A stretch of 64,000 bases of DNA from Bactericera cockerelli (taxonomy: Eukaryota > Arthropoda > Insecta > Hemiptera > Triozidae): the NCBI GenBank assembly GCA_024516035.1, contig CM044967.1, positions 13,605,363-13,669,362 of the forward strand. Reading direction: 5' to 3'. The notes beneath the pieces were generated by a model. The model was not told the DNA's origin. It worked only from the letters and a program-made list of their open reading frames with translations, and ran no database searches. Numbering within the stretch: the first letter of the stretch is position 1; each line of letters opens with the position of its first letter. The translations under genes were made by a program, and so were the position numbers. Shown one piece after another: positions 10,755 to 20,399 of this stretch.

Positions 10755-10981
10755 TATATCATATGAGTGCAATATAATAATAATATCGCCTTGTTTATAC
10801 TGCCCTATTGAGACTATTAAAGTCCCATTATTCCAGCAGTAAGTCCAAAACATATTATTCTGTGGTAAAAATCCCAAATGGGAGGATAACTTGTCATGTC
10901 CCGGCTGGGTTTCGAACCCACGACCTCTGAAATCTCTGGATTCACAGAGTGCCGCCTTTACCACTGAGCTACCGGGACAGA
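10755..10981 (-). mobile_element. S3 SINE
   Basis: Minus-strand head TGTCCCGGTAGCTCAGTGG, box B GGTTCGAAACCC, then a body with gactttaatagtctcaat and a 3' end near gcagtataaacaaggcg. Same family as 28850, 30165, 43990 and 53745. Confidence 0.85.
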
Positions 10982-11129
10982 CAATGAGTGCAATATAAAA
11001 TATTTGTGGTACAAAGAACTAAAGGGCAGGGCCAGACACAGCACTACCGGGTCCTTACTATTCCGGCTCCCTATAGTCTACCAACCGTGGGCTCCTCAGA
11101 TTTCACCTCGGTAACCCTTTTTTGTGCAC

Positions 11130-11495
11130 GGCCCTGATATAGAGCCTCCATTACTTTGCCCCTGGTCGTTTCTTATACGGGGTATACCGTATTTGCTCTG
11201 CGTTAATACATAAAAACAATCCGTAATGCAACATATGAATTATCTTATATAGGCCCTGATATAGAGCCTCCATTACTTTGCCCCTGGTCGTTTCTTATAC
11301 GGGGTATACCGTATTTGCTCTGCGTTAATACATAAAAACAATCCGTAATGCAACATATGAATTATCTTATATAGGCCCTGATATAGAGCCTCCATTACTT
11401 TGCCCCTGGTCGTTTGAGTCGTTTCTTATACGGGGTATACCATTTAAAAACCATTTGCTCTACGTTAGAATATAAAAACAATCCGTAATGCAACA
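11130..11495 (+). repeat. 122-bp tandem repeat, three copies
   Basis: ggccctgatatagagcctcc recurs at 11130, 11252 and 11374, spacing exactly 122. Each unit holds a palindromic tacggggtataccgta. The third copy has a short insertion and more substitutions. Confidence 0.92.
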
Positions 11496-11520
11496 TGTGA
11501 ATTACCTAATTACTGGGTTA

Positions 11521-11672
11521 TCCTCCCAGTACGTTATGGAAATTAAGTGATAGTTGTTTCTTATGTATTTTTTAACGAGAAATCCGATGATCATTCAGAA
11601 AATTAAACAGAAAGTTGAACAAAAATACCTAAGAAACAACCATCACTTTATTCTCATAATCTACTGGGAGGA
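11521..11672. mobile_element. MITE (152 bp) with TA target duplication
   Basis: Left end TCCTCCCAGTA and right end TACTGGGAGGA are inverted, flanked by TA. The subterminal aagtgatagttgtttctta and its complement continue the arms for about 60 bp. A Tc1/mariner-type MITE is the simplest reading. Confidence 0.7.
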
Positions 11673-11764
11673 TAATACCAGACATGTACCAAAAGTCCCA
11701 TGTGAAATACTATGAAACAATACTAGAGATAGTAGAAATCCTGTATAGAATTTTAGAAATAATC

Positions 11765-11905
11765 ATAATCAGTATATCAGTATAAACAGAAAAGTGAGAA
11801 CATGTACTAGATGTACATGAATATCAGAACATACTTGGCCAGCTGTTTCCAGCTGATTTGCTCTCGTCAGCAGGTAATAGTTCTGAATATCCATGCCATC
11901 AACTA
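11765..11905 (+). repeat. R4 repeat
   Basis: cagtataaacagaaaagtg ... gatgtacatgaatatcaga ... ccatgccatcaactaacc, as at 49815 and 51730. Confidence 0.75.
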
Positions 11906-12240
11906 ACCACACTTCACTTCAGTGCCATGAGTACCCATGTGGGATCTCAATCCAGCCTGAAAACACTCAAAGTGAGACCCCATTTGGTTTCTCAGAAGCT
12001 GTTTTTTTTTTTTCATTAAAAAAACTGTTCCAGCAGGCCATGAGTACCCATATGGGGTCTCACACAAATCAGGTCTTATTTATAGGTAACATTCATCTAA
12101 GATGCTCTAGAAACACAGTCTCAAAGTTTCCAATCGATCAGAGAAAAAAGAAAATGTCATGGCACGGTGGGCACGGACTGTCATTTTTCAGCTTGGCACT
12201 GAAGTGAAGTTTCATGAATACCCATTTGGGATCTCATGGC
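11906..12240. repeat. Small repeat cluster before exon 19 donor
   Basis: The motif catgagtacccatgtggg occurs three times (about 11929, 12040, 12213) and cttcacttcagtgcc / ggcactgaagtgaag form an inverted pair about 280 bp apart. (CA)n follows at 12284-12306. No gene was seen. Confidence 0.55.
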
Positions 12241-12314
12241 ACTCAAGTTGTTAAATAATATGATATGAAAATTAGAACACCCACACACACACACACACAC
12301 ACACAGGTGCCTAC

Positions 12315-12513
12315 CTGACATGGCGACAGTGCCGTCTCCGGCCAGCTTCACACAGGTGACACAGCCAAGGTGTCCCGCCAGGAAGTGTTCCTCCCCTCCC
12401 GTCTCCATGTCCCACACTATCAGGTTGGAGTCCTTGGATCCGGACACGACCAGGGACTTGTTGGTCACGGCGACGGCCACGCAGGACACGTGGTCCGTGT
12501 GACCCACGAGCAC
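12315..12513 (-). CDS. NWD-like gene, exon 19: WD blades
   Basis: Residues 1180-1246: VLVGHTDHVSCVAVAVTNK, SGSKDSNLIVWDMETGGEE, then AGHLGCVTCVKLAGDGTV. Two textbook GH...WD blades. Acceptor cacag|GTG, donor TCAG|gtaggc, followed within 10 nt by a (CA)n run. The next intron is 6.4 kb. Confidence 0.95.
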
Positions 12514-13037
12514 CTGTGGGACACGGGACACGCGATGTTCAGTAGCCATTTTTTTTATTTTAGAACAAAGTACTATATTGAATATATATTTATTTAAGTA
12601 TTTACAAAATTATTCACAAACAATATAAATATAAAATTATAAAAAAAAAGCATAGTTAAATATAAATATATGTAGATAAATATAATCTAATAGTGGAATA
12701 TGAAAATATTTATTGTTTGGTATTATATATTAGTATTGGATGTCCCATTGTGTCAAGAGACATGTGTTGGGGATCCTCTTGGTATATCTATACACACTTA
12801 CACAGTATACAGTCGAACCTGGATATAAGAGAAATCCAGGGACCATTATTTGTCTCTTATATCCAATTATGGAATTATGTCTTCATTTTAAATAATCAAA
12901 TTTTTATACAGGTCGATGGACATGCCCATACCCCAATAACATGTAAAGCTTTTTTTTCTTTTTTTTTGTAGAATAATGATATTATAAACAATACATCTCC
13001 TATAAGCTAAGTCTAACCTCTGAGGAGCTTGGTAGTA
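12514..13037. other. AT-rich intron DNA with one pogo-type MITE end
   Basis: TA then cagtcgaacctggatataag at 12808 matches the ends of the pogo-like MITE at 14397; the other end was not found. The rest is AT-rich. Confidence 0.5.
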
Positions 13038-13381
13038 ATAATAATAATAATTCCGTGCCCGTGAGATAGGTATTGATACCTAAATCACGGTGGTGAGAGG
13101 ATTATATGGACGCTTATATCCAATGTATAGGCTCGTTTCATGTCCATTGATTCTATTTGGTTTTAACGTCCTAACTTGAGGTAGACTGGACGGGGGTTTT
13201 ACCCTAAATACGCTGGGAATCGTACCAGCTACCCGCATTAACCTCAGCCACCCTGGGTAGAGCCGGAATTGGCCATCCTCACATGTTCGGAGGGAGCAGA
13301 ATTTTCTGTGCGAAAAGTCTGCTTCAACCGAGAATCGAACACAGGATCTCTGGACTACGTTAAGCCACGGAGGCTGGCACA
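13038..13381 (-). mobile_element. S1 SINE
   Basis: Reverse copy of the 53944 element, including tcacggtggtgagaggatt, gggaatcgtaccagct and a tRNA-like head ending gccacggaggctggc. (AAT)n is present on both sides, consistent with tail and TSD. Confidence 0.85.
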
Positions 13382-13419
13382 GTAATAATAATAATGAACT
13401 GAAGAGCACTGTTGTTTAC

Positions 13420-13594
13420 CTGGGCCAGCTTACCCCCCACCACCTGCCACACCTTGAGAGACATGTCCCGGGAGCCTGTGATGAGGTACTGGGAGTCCCA
13501 GGTCACCACGAAGCACGTGATCTCCTCGCTGTGGCTCACAGAGAACCTCTCGTCATCCTTGTGAGTCTGAGGGGAGGTGGGCCAGATGCGGAGG
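13420..13594 (-). CDS. NWD-like gene, exon 18: WD blades
   Basis: Residues 1121-1179: SLRIWPTSPQTHKDDERFS, then HSEEITCFVVTWDSQYLIT, GSRDMSLKVWQVVGGKLAQ. Acceptor cccag|C, donor CAG|gtaaac. Its 5' end and acceptor are duplicated twice in the upstream intron (14135-14335). Confidence 0.93.
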
Positions 13595-13624
13595 CTGGGA
13601 ATAAGGTGAGAATAATAATTCACT

Positions 13625-13835
13625 GAACATTTATTTATTTACACTTTATTAATAGGACATATTATATATTATATACAACATAAATAATTACAAATTAAAA
13701 TACAATACAATAGAAGAAGAAAATAAAGAAAAAATAAATAAAAATATATATATAATATAAGGCAATAACCCCGCCCTAACTAAAGGGCGGGGTTATTGCC
13801 TTAGGCAATCTCTTCCACCCAACCCTTTTTGGGTG
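13625..13835 (-). mobile_element. LINE-A 3' end with a 17-bp hairpin
   Basis: The tail tttatttattta at the left and ggttgggtggaaga at the right show minus orientation. 13761-13800 is a perfect inverted repeat (arms ggcaataaccccgccct, 6-nt loop); other copies carry only one arm. Confidence 0.75.
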
Positions 13836-13841
13836 GAAAAG

Positions 13842-14100
13842 ATTCTGGCTGGGGGACGTTAAACAGGGAGAAGACCAGTGTCTCGCTAGAGGACTATAAA
13901 CAGAGAACAGACTAGCCATAGCCAAGCCATACCCTTACACTAGCTTGCAGTTTCCTAAGGGTTTAATGGCTTATAAGGAAAAGTCTATGTCCTCATGATG
14001 GTTGATCGCACATAGAAATATGTGGTTCAGGACGAGCCAACTTTGAAATAAAGTTGGCTGGAGACCATCACTCAACCCTCCAGCTGTAGCCAAGCTGGCT
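13842..14100 (+). repeat. R2 repeat
   Basis: Starts tctggctgggggacgtta and aacagggagaagaccag (a variant of the reversed R1 VNTR unit), then ctttaatggc-type and gttgatcgcacatagaaa segments shared with 6112 and 46945. Confidence 0.65.
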
Positions 14101-14134
14101 ACAACAACATTCACTGAACATGAACTGAGAAAAA

Positions 14135-14335
14135 ATCACATTTTTTTTCTGACGAGGTGGGCTGAATCCGTTGGCTGAGAATAAAGTGAGAATAATAATT
14201 CACTGAACATAAACTGATAAAAAAACAATGATTTTTTTTTCTTTTCATGAGAAAAATCCTCGTGAGTCTCTGACGAGGTGGGCTGAATCCGCACGCTGAG
14301 AATAAACTGAAAATAAGGTGAGAAAAAGTCATCAT
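14135..14335 (-). pseudogene. Two decayed copies of the exon 18 acceptor and 5' end
   Basis: Both copies, read on the minus strand, have ttattctcag followed by an in-frame relative of exon 18: VRIQPTSSETHED and SQRIQPTSSE against LRIWPTSPQTHKD. The intron part (gagaataataattcactgaa) is copied too. The Trp of the blade is Gln in both. Confidence 0.8.
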
Positions 14336-14396
14336 ATTATTTGTGTAAATCACAATAGTGTGTGACAATAATTACTTAAAATCAAATTACTAGATA

Positions 14397-14554
14397 CGGT
14401 CGGACCTGGATAAAAGAGAAACCTGGATATAAGAGAATAATTTCCAGGTCAAATTTACCTCTGTATTAGGGAAAATAAATTCTTACTAAGAGTAACTGGA
14501 TATAAGAGAAAAAAGTTCTCGAGTTCTCTTATATCCAGGTTCGAGTTCCGACTG
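14397..14554. mobile_element. pogo-like MITE, complete (158 bp)
   Basis: Inverted ends CGGTCGGACCTGG / ...CCGACTG between TA dinucleotides (14395-14396, 14555-14556) with internal gatataagagaa and ttctcttatatc arms. CAGTCGAACC-type ends with a TA target are typical of pogo/Tigger elements. Confidence 0.8.
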
Positions 14555-14556
14555 TA

Positions 14557-15251
14557 TTTGCATGCTTGGGACTTGAACAACGAACCAACGAGCTCACTGA
14601 AGTCAGTTGAGAATCATAATTCAAACATAATAATAAAAGCAACTCATATGCAACATAAACAAAAAAGTGAGAAGTTGTGCAATGTACACGAATATCCTTT
14701 GCTAGAAGATTCGTATTTTGAAACGCTCAGAGCTCTCTTGCGAGGGAACGCAGAAACTTCTCAACCTTTACAACACAAAACTCAATTCTCCACACAAGCA
14801 TTCTCAATTCTCGCAGGAAACCCCAATTTTCCGACGTAAAGTAAACAGCGCTATCCACTCGGCTTTGAGGTTTGACAGAAGTATTTTTCAGGGGTGTGAG
14901 CTCCACAATGAATCAACACTTCAAGTGTTTCAAACAGTACTGGCTAGAGAGCGCTGCGCTATATGTATCACAAAATGTGTACACCAACGAGTAATATTAT
15001 TTGTATACCTATTTACTAAAGGTGAAATTTTATATTGAACTTTCGATTTTATTATTTTCAATTTAGAACTTAATTATTTCGATTTAGTATAAAATGTCAG
15101 TTAAGCTTATGAATTAAGTTCTCCATTAGCGAATATTGAGAGTTTTTTTTATGGAATAAACATTAAAACTATGCGCTAGTCTGGTAATCCATGTACTGGT
15201 CCCTCAGTTCGGATCTCAATAGTGCATGAAATTTTCTTCATATATTTCAGA
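14557..15251. other. Unclassified intron 17 DNA
   Basis: No gene was recognised; at 15178-15240 there is an S4 SINE fragment (ctagtctggtaatccatg ... agtgcatgaaattt). Confidence 0.5.
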
Positions 15252-15477
15252 CTAGCCGTTTGCCCGTATTTCGCAGCGGGAATAAATTTCAAATTAACTA
15301 AGGCATGGCCGTACTGCTGGACAGCTATGCCTTTTTTTCTAGGCAAAGCGATAATGGTTTTGGGGGGGTCGATTCTCATGAAATTTTTCATACCGTTTGG
15401 GCTGTGGTATTGTAAACAGACACCCCCTAATAGATACATAGTCAGCCACGCACAGATTTGAGTTTTATAAATAGAGA
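15252..15477 (-). mobile_element. Non-autonomous Helitron (226 bp)
   Basis: On the minus strand it begins A|TCTCTATTTATAAAAC and ends gggcaaacggCTAG|T, with a GC-rich stem just before the end, the standard Helitron signature of insertion between A and T without TSD. Confidence 0.85.
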
Positions 15478-15676
15478 TATTGACCGCCCCACCTGCTAAT
15501 TACACCAAAACAAATTCTGGAATAAAGGACCATTATAATTGTACATTGTACCAAAGCAAATGCATTATAAATACGGTCTAATAATATTAAGTTTAGTGCA
15601 CCCTGTTGAGTTGAGTGATCTCCAGACTTTATAGATAACATTTTATTGCTATCGTTTTAGTTGTTTTTTTACAGAA

Positions 15677-15919
15677 TCTCTATATATAAAACAGAAAAAA
15701 GGACTACCTACATATGTTTGTTTGTTTGTTTGTCCGGAGTTGTTTAGCCAAAACGGTAAGAGATAGCGAAAAATGTCTCAGAATTGACCCCCCGAAACCA
15801 TTATCGCTTTGTCCAGAAAAATTATAAAAAGTTCAAAAAGGCATTGCTGTCCAGCAGTACGGCCATGCCTTAGTAAATTTGAAATTTAGTCCCGTTGCAA
15901 AGCACGGGCAAACGGCTAG
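15677..15919 (+). mobile_element. Non-autonomous Helitron (243 bp), opposite orientation
   Basis: Begins A|TCTCTATATATAAAAC and ends cacgggcaaacggCTAG|T; the 3' hairpin is cccgt...acggg. It shares the internal accattatcgctttg and ccagcagtacggccatgcc with the copy at 15252. Confidence 0.88.
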
Positions 15920-15988
15920 TACTTTCTAATACATGACTTTTATTTATCTCCAGACATTTCAATGTTTAATTGTTGTCCTCCCGCTTAC

Positions 15989-16182
15989 CTGTTGTCCCCA
16001 TCCCCGCTCACGATGTACTTCATGTTATGCGTCACGGTCAGGCACTTGCTGGGACCCAGGGCGGAGTACAGTAGCTGGGCGTTGTCAGCCACCCACACCG
16101 CTATCACCCCGGCCTTGTCGCTCGTCACCACCCGACGGCTGTCCGATAGCACTGCTACGGCCAGGATGGTGCTTTGGTGGCT
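15989..16182 (-). CDS. NWD-like gene, exon 17: WD blades
   Basis: Residues 1057-1121: HQSTILAVAVLSDSRRVVT, SDKAGVIAVWVADNAQLL, then CLTVTHNMKYIVSGDGDN. Acceptor ttcag|AGC, donor AG|gtaagc (phase 2 out). High GC against an AT-rich intron background with two Helitrons. Confidence 0.92.
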
Positions 16183-16640
16183 CTGAAAAGAGGAATGAAA
16201 AACTAGAGGTGCAAAGAAGTGAAACTTTTTCTATTACACTATATTACATTACCTACATTGTCACTTGTAATCCAGAGAGGAAATTGCTCAAGTATTCTGA
16301 GTACTTTGCCCTCTGGATTGCAAATGGCAGAAATATACTATCTATAATAAATAAATAAAAATATATGTTGAGCTAACATTGGATTCCACATTACATTACG
16401 CAACATATTGGAAGATTTACTTGGGTAGAATACTTTCTATCCAGTCTCAAAAGGATTGTGTTTCTCGAGATCTTGAGACCCCAATTTTCGGTTGAAACGG
16501 TCGGTTAGCATTTTGGGACTACCTGTCTTAAGCTGAAGGTCTAAAACTCTAAATAAATCACTTCTCTATGAGTACTTAAACATTTATTATTGTCTGACCT
16601 GGTAGTAGGGTCTTCTGTGCAAACAATGCAATAGTGACAA

Positions 16641-16765
16641 CTGTTACTTTGAACATAACTAAGATACAACTGAGCCGATATTAAGTGCCTAATCTTTGGT
16701 TGGAACCATATTATTACAACTACTTTGAACGTAGATACAACTAAGCCGAGCTTAAGGGTCGAATT
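16641..16765 (-). pseudogene. Two decayed copies of the exon 16 3' end and donor
   Basis: 16718-16765 matches exon 16 over actttgaacgtag...acaac...agccgag, and 16641-16708 repeats the same block with more changes (tactttgaacataac, gagccgat). The donor-side gttac/ctac is retained. They lie in intron 16, downstream of the real exon. Confidence 0.75.
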
Positions 16766-16896
16766 ATAAAACAGGATTAAATTTAAAATAAACCAGACCC
16801 CTCTCCATGCGGGCTTTCAAGCAATCACAGCGCACAATATAGCCCGTATTATGGGATAGAGTCCACTTTGATTAAATCTAATCCTGTTTTATAATT
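16764..16896. mobile_element. Small fold-back element
   Basis: Ends ttataaaacaggatta and taatcctgttttataa are inverted copies enclosing about 100 bp. It lies directly after the exon 16 remnant. TSD not certain. Confidence 0.6.
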
Positions 16897-17055
16897 TTAT
16901 AATATTGTATCGATTAATAAACCCTATATGTATATTTATGATAGTATTGTTAAATTTAATTCCTTTATCATATATGTAATGTTGCATATCGTTAAAAAAA
17001 ATCGTTAATAAGGGGTCAAGGCCCCATTCTTGCCCACACCCAAATGTCCACTTAC

Positions 17056-17246
17056 TTTGAACGTAGAAACAACCGAGCCGAGAGTAAGGCCCCAAACTTT
17101 GGCCGTGTTGTCCTCGGAACCCGACACGGCGAAGATGCTGTTGGGAGAGATGGCCACACAGGAGACTGTGTTCAGATGACCCTCCATGGTGGACTGGAGC
17201 TCGTGGGAGTTCATCTGCCACACATTCACCAGACAGTCCATCCCGC
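17056..17246 (-). CDS. NWD-like gene, exon 16: WD blades
   Basis: Residues 993-1056: GMDCLVNVWQMNSHELQST, MEGHLNTVSCVAISPNS, then SGSEDNTAKVWGLTLGS. Two well-formed blade ends and a GH motif. Acceptor ttcag|GC, donor AAA|gtaagt. Degenerate copies of its 5' half (17689-17762) and 3' end (16641-16765) lie in the flanking introns. Confidence 0.94.
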
Positions 17247-17688
17247 CTGAAGGTGAAAATAGAATCAGTGTGAGGATAAACAGAAAAGTGAGAAGTTGTA
17301 TATGGATGGTTCAGAACGAAAGACGACCAACTCCAAAAAAAATCCGTTACTCATAGGACTAGATTGAGTCATGAATTATCTTTCAGTGGAACTGATGACC
17401 AACACCCTAGCTCAAATACTTTTCGATAGAGAGCAGCACAAGTGTTTGTGCACTGAATTTTTTTAAAAATATTTTCGGAGCAACAACAAATCAACTCCAG
17501 AAGACTTTCAAACACTATAACTGTCATCTAGTAGACTTTCAAACACTATAAGTGCTGTAAACTCGCAGGTACCATGCAATTAAAATAAGTGAAGAATTGA
17601 TAAACGACCCAAAACTTTATAGCTGATTTACTCAAAATTGGGTTTTCAGGAGTTGGTCGCCTTTAGCTCTGAACCTTCCATATGTAAA

Positions 17689-17762
17689 AGGAGACTGTGT
17701 TCAGGATAGCTTCCATGGTGGACTGAAGCTCTAGGGAGTTAATCTGCCATACGTTCACTTCA
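17689..17762 (-). pseudogene. Decayed copy of the exon 16 5' half
   Basis: Minus-strand frame VNVWQINSLELQSTME AILNTVS against exon 16 VNVWQMNSHELQSTME GHLNTVS. About 74 bp of clear similarity, still open, in intron 15. It lacks a visible acceptor. Confidence 0.82.
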
Positions 17763-18383
17763 CTTCAATTCAAGGCTTCAATTTTCTATGAAACTCTTGC
17801 AAGTATGCAATTCATGTTCGTTAGAAAGTCAAAGCACGGGGTATTAGTAAAATAAAATATCACCGCATGTATACCTGTGACAAAAGGCATCAAAAGGCTT
17901 CTCAAACTTTCTGAGAAGCTTTAACTTGATTAGATAACGAAGCTAAATCTTCTACACACAAAGGGCCCAATGTGGCTGAGGTGTACGGGCAACCCAAACC
18001 TATAAGAAGACTTGGCTTTATGAAATGAAATGAAATGATACCTGTGACAAAAGGCATCAAAAGGCTTCTCAAACTTTCTGAGAAGCTTAAACTTGATTAG
18101 ATAACGAAGCTAACTCTTCCACACACAAAGGGCCCAATGTGGCTGAGGTGTATGGGCAACCCAAACCTATAAGACTTTTTTTACCAGTACGGCCATGCCT
18201 TTGTATTTATATTGATGAACAATTGAACACCTTCAATGATCATTGACCCCTAGTGGAACCAGACAAAACTGTAACCAGATATATTTTATTAAAACTTACA
18301 GATAGAACATGGAAGTCAATTCTTCTGATGGCAATGCTCCCAACACGCTGGCAGCATTACCCCTCTGGATTGTCATGCTTATT

Positions 18384-18463
18384 ATTATTTATTTTTTTAA
18401 TTTAAATTTTTTTGGCATTGGTTATTCTCCTTATCATGGGAATTTGCCATACAGCCAATGTGG
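18384..18463 (-). mobile_element. M1 ultra-short retroposon, 11-bp TSD
   Basis: TCATGCTTATT at 18373-18383 and 18464-18474 flanks about 80 bp, of which only about 50 bp is non-A/T: attggctgtatggcaaattc ... ataaccaatgccaaa then A/T tail (minus strand). Confidence 0.82.
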
Positions 18464-18491
18464 TCATGCTTATTTTAAGACTTGGCTTTAT

Positions 18492-18817
18492 GAAATAAAA
18501 TGAAATGAAATGAAATGAAATGATATGAAATGATATGAAATGATATGAAATGATATGAAATGATATGAAATGATATGAAATGATATGAAATGATATGAAA
18601 TGATATGAAATGATATGAAATGATATGAAATGATATGAAATGAAATGAAATGAAATGAAATGATATGAAATGAAATGAAATGATATGAAATGATATGAAA
18701 TGATATGAAATGATATGAAATGATATGAAATGATATGAAATGATATGAAATGATATGAAATGATATGAAATGAAATGAAATGAAATGAAATGAAATGAAA
18801 TGAAATGAAATGAAATG
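18492..18817. repeat. Pentamer microsatellite (TGAAA / TGATA mixtures)
   Basis: About 325 bp of tgaaa and tgatatgaaa units derived from the retroposon tail, ending one base before the TSD copy that holds the exon 15 donor. Frames of Phe/Ile/Ser/His on the minus strand are artefacts of the repeat. Confidence 0.95.
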
Positions 18818-18821
18818 ATAC

Positions 18822-18974
18822 CTGTGACAGCCACCGTCCCATCCCGGGACACATCCAGACACGTGATGACGGAGGAGTGAGGTCTCTTGGTGGATGACTT
18901 GCGGGGGGCTTCTGGCTCCTCCCCGAACTCATTGTCCTCCTTGCGGAAGCTCCAGAAAGTTAGCCTGGTGCCTC
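18822..18974 (-). CDS. NWD-like gene, exon 15: WD blade with charged insert
   Basis: Residues 942-993: GTRLTFWSFRKEDNEFGEEP, a basic/Ser loop (APRKSSTKRPHSS), then VITCLDVSRDGTVAVTG. Acceptor cccag|GA, donor ACAG|gtatca, symmetric phase 1-1. The donor is weak at intron position +5, and it lies inside a 12-bp sequence that is a retroposon target-site duplication (18818-18829). Confidence 0.92.
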
Positions 18975-19695
18975 CTGGGGAGATGAAGCAATAATAATAA
19001 ATAAAATATATGTAATATGTAATGTAATAATGTATATTTATTTTAGTTTTTTTATACAATTTTTGTGGCTCTCTCCCTAAGGAATACTTCTAAGGAATAA
19101 AATCTTGCTATGTTCAAGGGAGCCATAGTGTCCGTGGAGGTAACATCTCATAGAATATTTTTATTTCATTTCACATGGTAGACTTTGGTCCTGATCAGCA
19201 GGTTAAGAACAAATAGAATCGTTGGCGTTCAGTCTGGTGTCCAACTATGACTAATTCAAACAGTCCAACTAGGACTAGTGAGCCCCATTATTTTAGCAGT
19301 AAGCCCAAGACGTAAGTTCATGTGGTCAAAATCCCAAATGAGAAAAAGGTGTCGCGACCGCTTTTCAGTTTATTGTTGAGTAATTTATGATTTATAGGTT
19401 TTATGATCTGCCGACCTCCGTGGTTCAGTGGTTAAGAGCACTGGTTACTGACCCAGAGGTTGCGGGTTCGAATCCCGGACGGAGCGGAAAATTGTGACCG
19501 GGTTTTTTCCGTTTCCGAAATCGCATGGGTGTAAAAGTAAAGTGCCCTGAAGTAATGCGAAAGTGGTTCCGGGGCAAAGTTACCTTTTAAAATTATATAC
19601 GAGTATTGTACATATAAAAAAAATATATGATCTAGGATCGTGTGAAATATTTATTTCTTTGAATTAATTTTTTTTTATTAAAACCATTCGCCTAC
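18975..19695. mobile_element. Intron 14: S3 fragment and S5 SINE
   Basis: 19260-19345 matches reversed S3 body (attttagcagtaagcccaag). 19411-19580 is S5: head GACCTCCGTGGTTCAGTGG, box B GGTTCGAATCC, body gtttccgaaatcgcatggg and aagtgccctgaagtaatgcg. The rest is AT-rich. Confidence 0.7.
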
Positions 19696-19873
19696 CTGAG
19701 GTTATTAGGAAGTCGTCCTTATCCGTAACTAGCACATTTGTGAGTGGTGTATTGAACGGGGTGGATATGATCCGGCACAAATGGCCACTGTGAAGATCGT
19801 ACACGTAAATCCGGGCGTCCAAACCTACCGCCACTGCTCGTTGATTGTCATTTGCGAGACAGATTGATTTCAC
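19696..19873 (-). CDS. NWD-like gene, exon 14: WD blades
   Basis: Residues 883-942: VKSICLANDNQRAVAVGLD, ARIYVYDLHSGHLCRI, then NVLVTDKDDFLITSG. The blade core uses YVYD in place of WD. Acceptor ttccag|GTG, donor TCAG|gtaggc. Confidence 0.91.
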
Positions 19874-19902
19874 CTGGAAAAGAGAAAGAATTTTGTTCAA
19901 GT

Positions 19903-19959
19903 TTTTCAAGCTTCTTTTATCAAATGATTGGTATCTACGAATTACTTCCTGAATATTTG

Positions 19960-19991
<32 letters not shown>

Positions 19992-20110
19992 CAATTCGCC
20001 AAGCTTTTTCTATCAAATGTTTGGTATCTAGGAATTACTGCCTGAATATTTGTGATTTTTTTTTTTTTTAATTCGCCAAGCTGCTTTTATGAAAGGTTTA
20101 TCTATTAGAG
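19903..20110. repeat. ~90-bp tandem duplication with poly-T
   Basis: ttggtatctacgaattact and cctgaatatttgtgatttt followed by T-runs and aattcgccaagct recur two to three times upstream of exon 14. Confidence 0.75.
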
Positions 20111-20399
20111 AAACAAAGTAACAATGGTTGTGATATATTTGTGTTCATCACAGGGGAAAGTCACAATTACTGAAATATAGCGCGCTTTCAACAGCATGTA
20201 TATCACAACGGGGTTTTACCCTCCATTCGCTGGAAACTGACAAACCAGCTACACAAATTGACTTCAGCTAGCCTGAGTGGGGTCGGGAATAGCCAGTATG
20301 ACGAGGGTTCGACTAGTAACACATGCAAGTCCTAACCACTGTGGACACTGCTTAAATTCAGAGACAGAAAGAGAACTGGTGCATTAAACTTACCATCGA

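Larger units (their letters stand above)
17871..18829 (+). mobile_element. Retroposon complex inserted on the exon 15 splice donor
   Basis: ATACCTGTGACA occurs at 17871-17882, 18038-18049 and 18818-18829. Between them are two copies of one element (aggcatcaaaaggcttctc ... gggcccaatgtggctgagg ... gacttggctttatg) ending in a (TGAAA)n tail. The second copy carries nested insertions and a 0.3 kb microsatellite. The repeated 12-mer is the exon 15 donor region (minus: TGTCACAG|gtat). Confidence 0.85.

Noticed and set aside
12320..12597. Plus-strand frames over exon 19
   Set aside because: Shadows of the minus-strand coding exon; the minus frame has the WD motifs and splice sites. The same applies to plus frames over exons 4, 16 and 17.
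14558..15038. Plus-strand frames of 93 and 106 codons
   Set aside because: Intronic, no recognisable domain, flanked by MITE and SINE scraps.
18402..19059. Frames rich in Phe-His-Ile-Ser
   Set aside because: Translation of the TGAAA/TGATA microsatellite; only the part within exon 15 is coding.
19411..19486. Possible tRNA gene
   Set aside because: It has boxes A and B but is the head of the S5 SINE, repeated with the same body at 20400 and 20735. The other tRNA-like heads (531, 10980, 30165, 43990, 53745, 53944) were rejected for the same reason.
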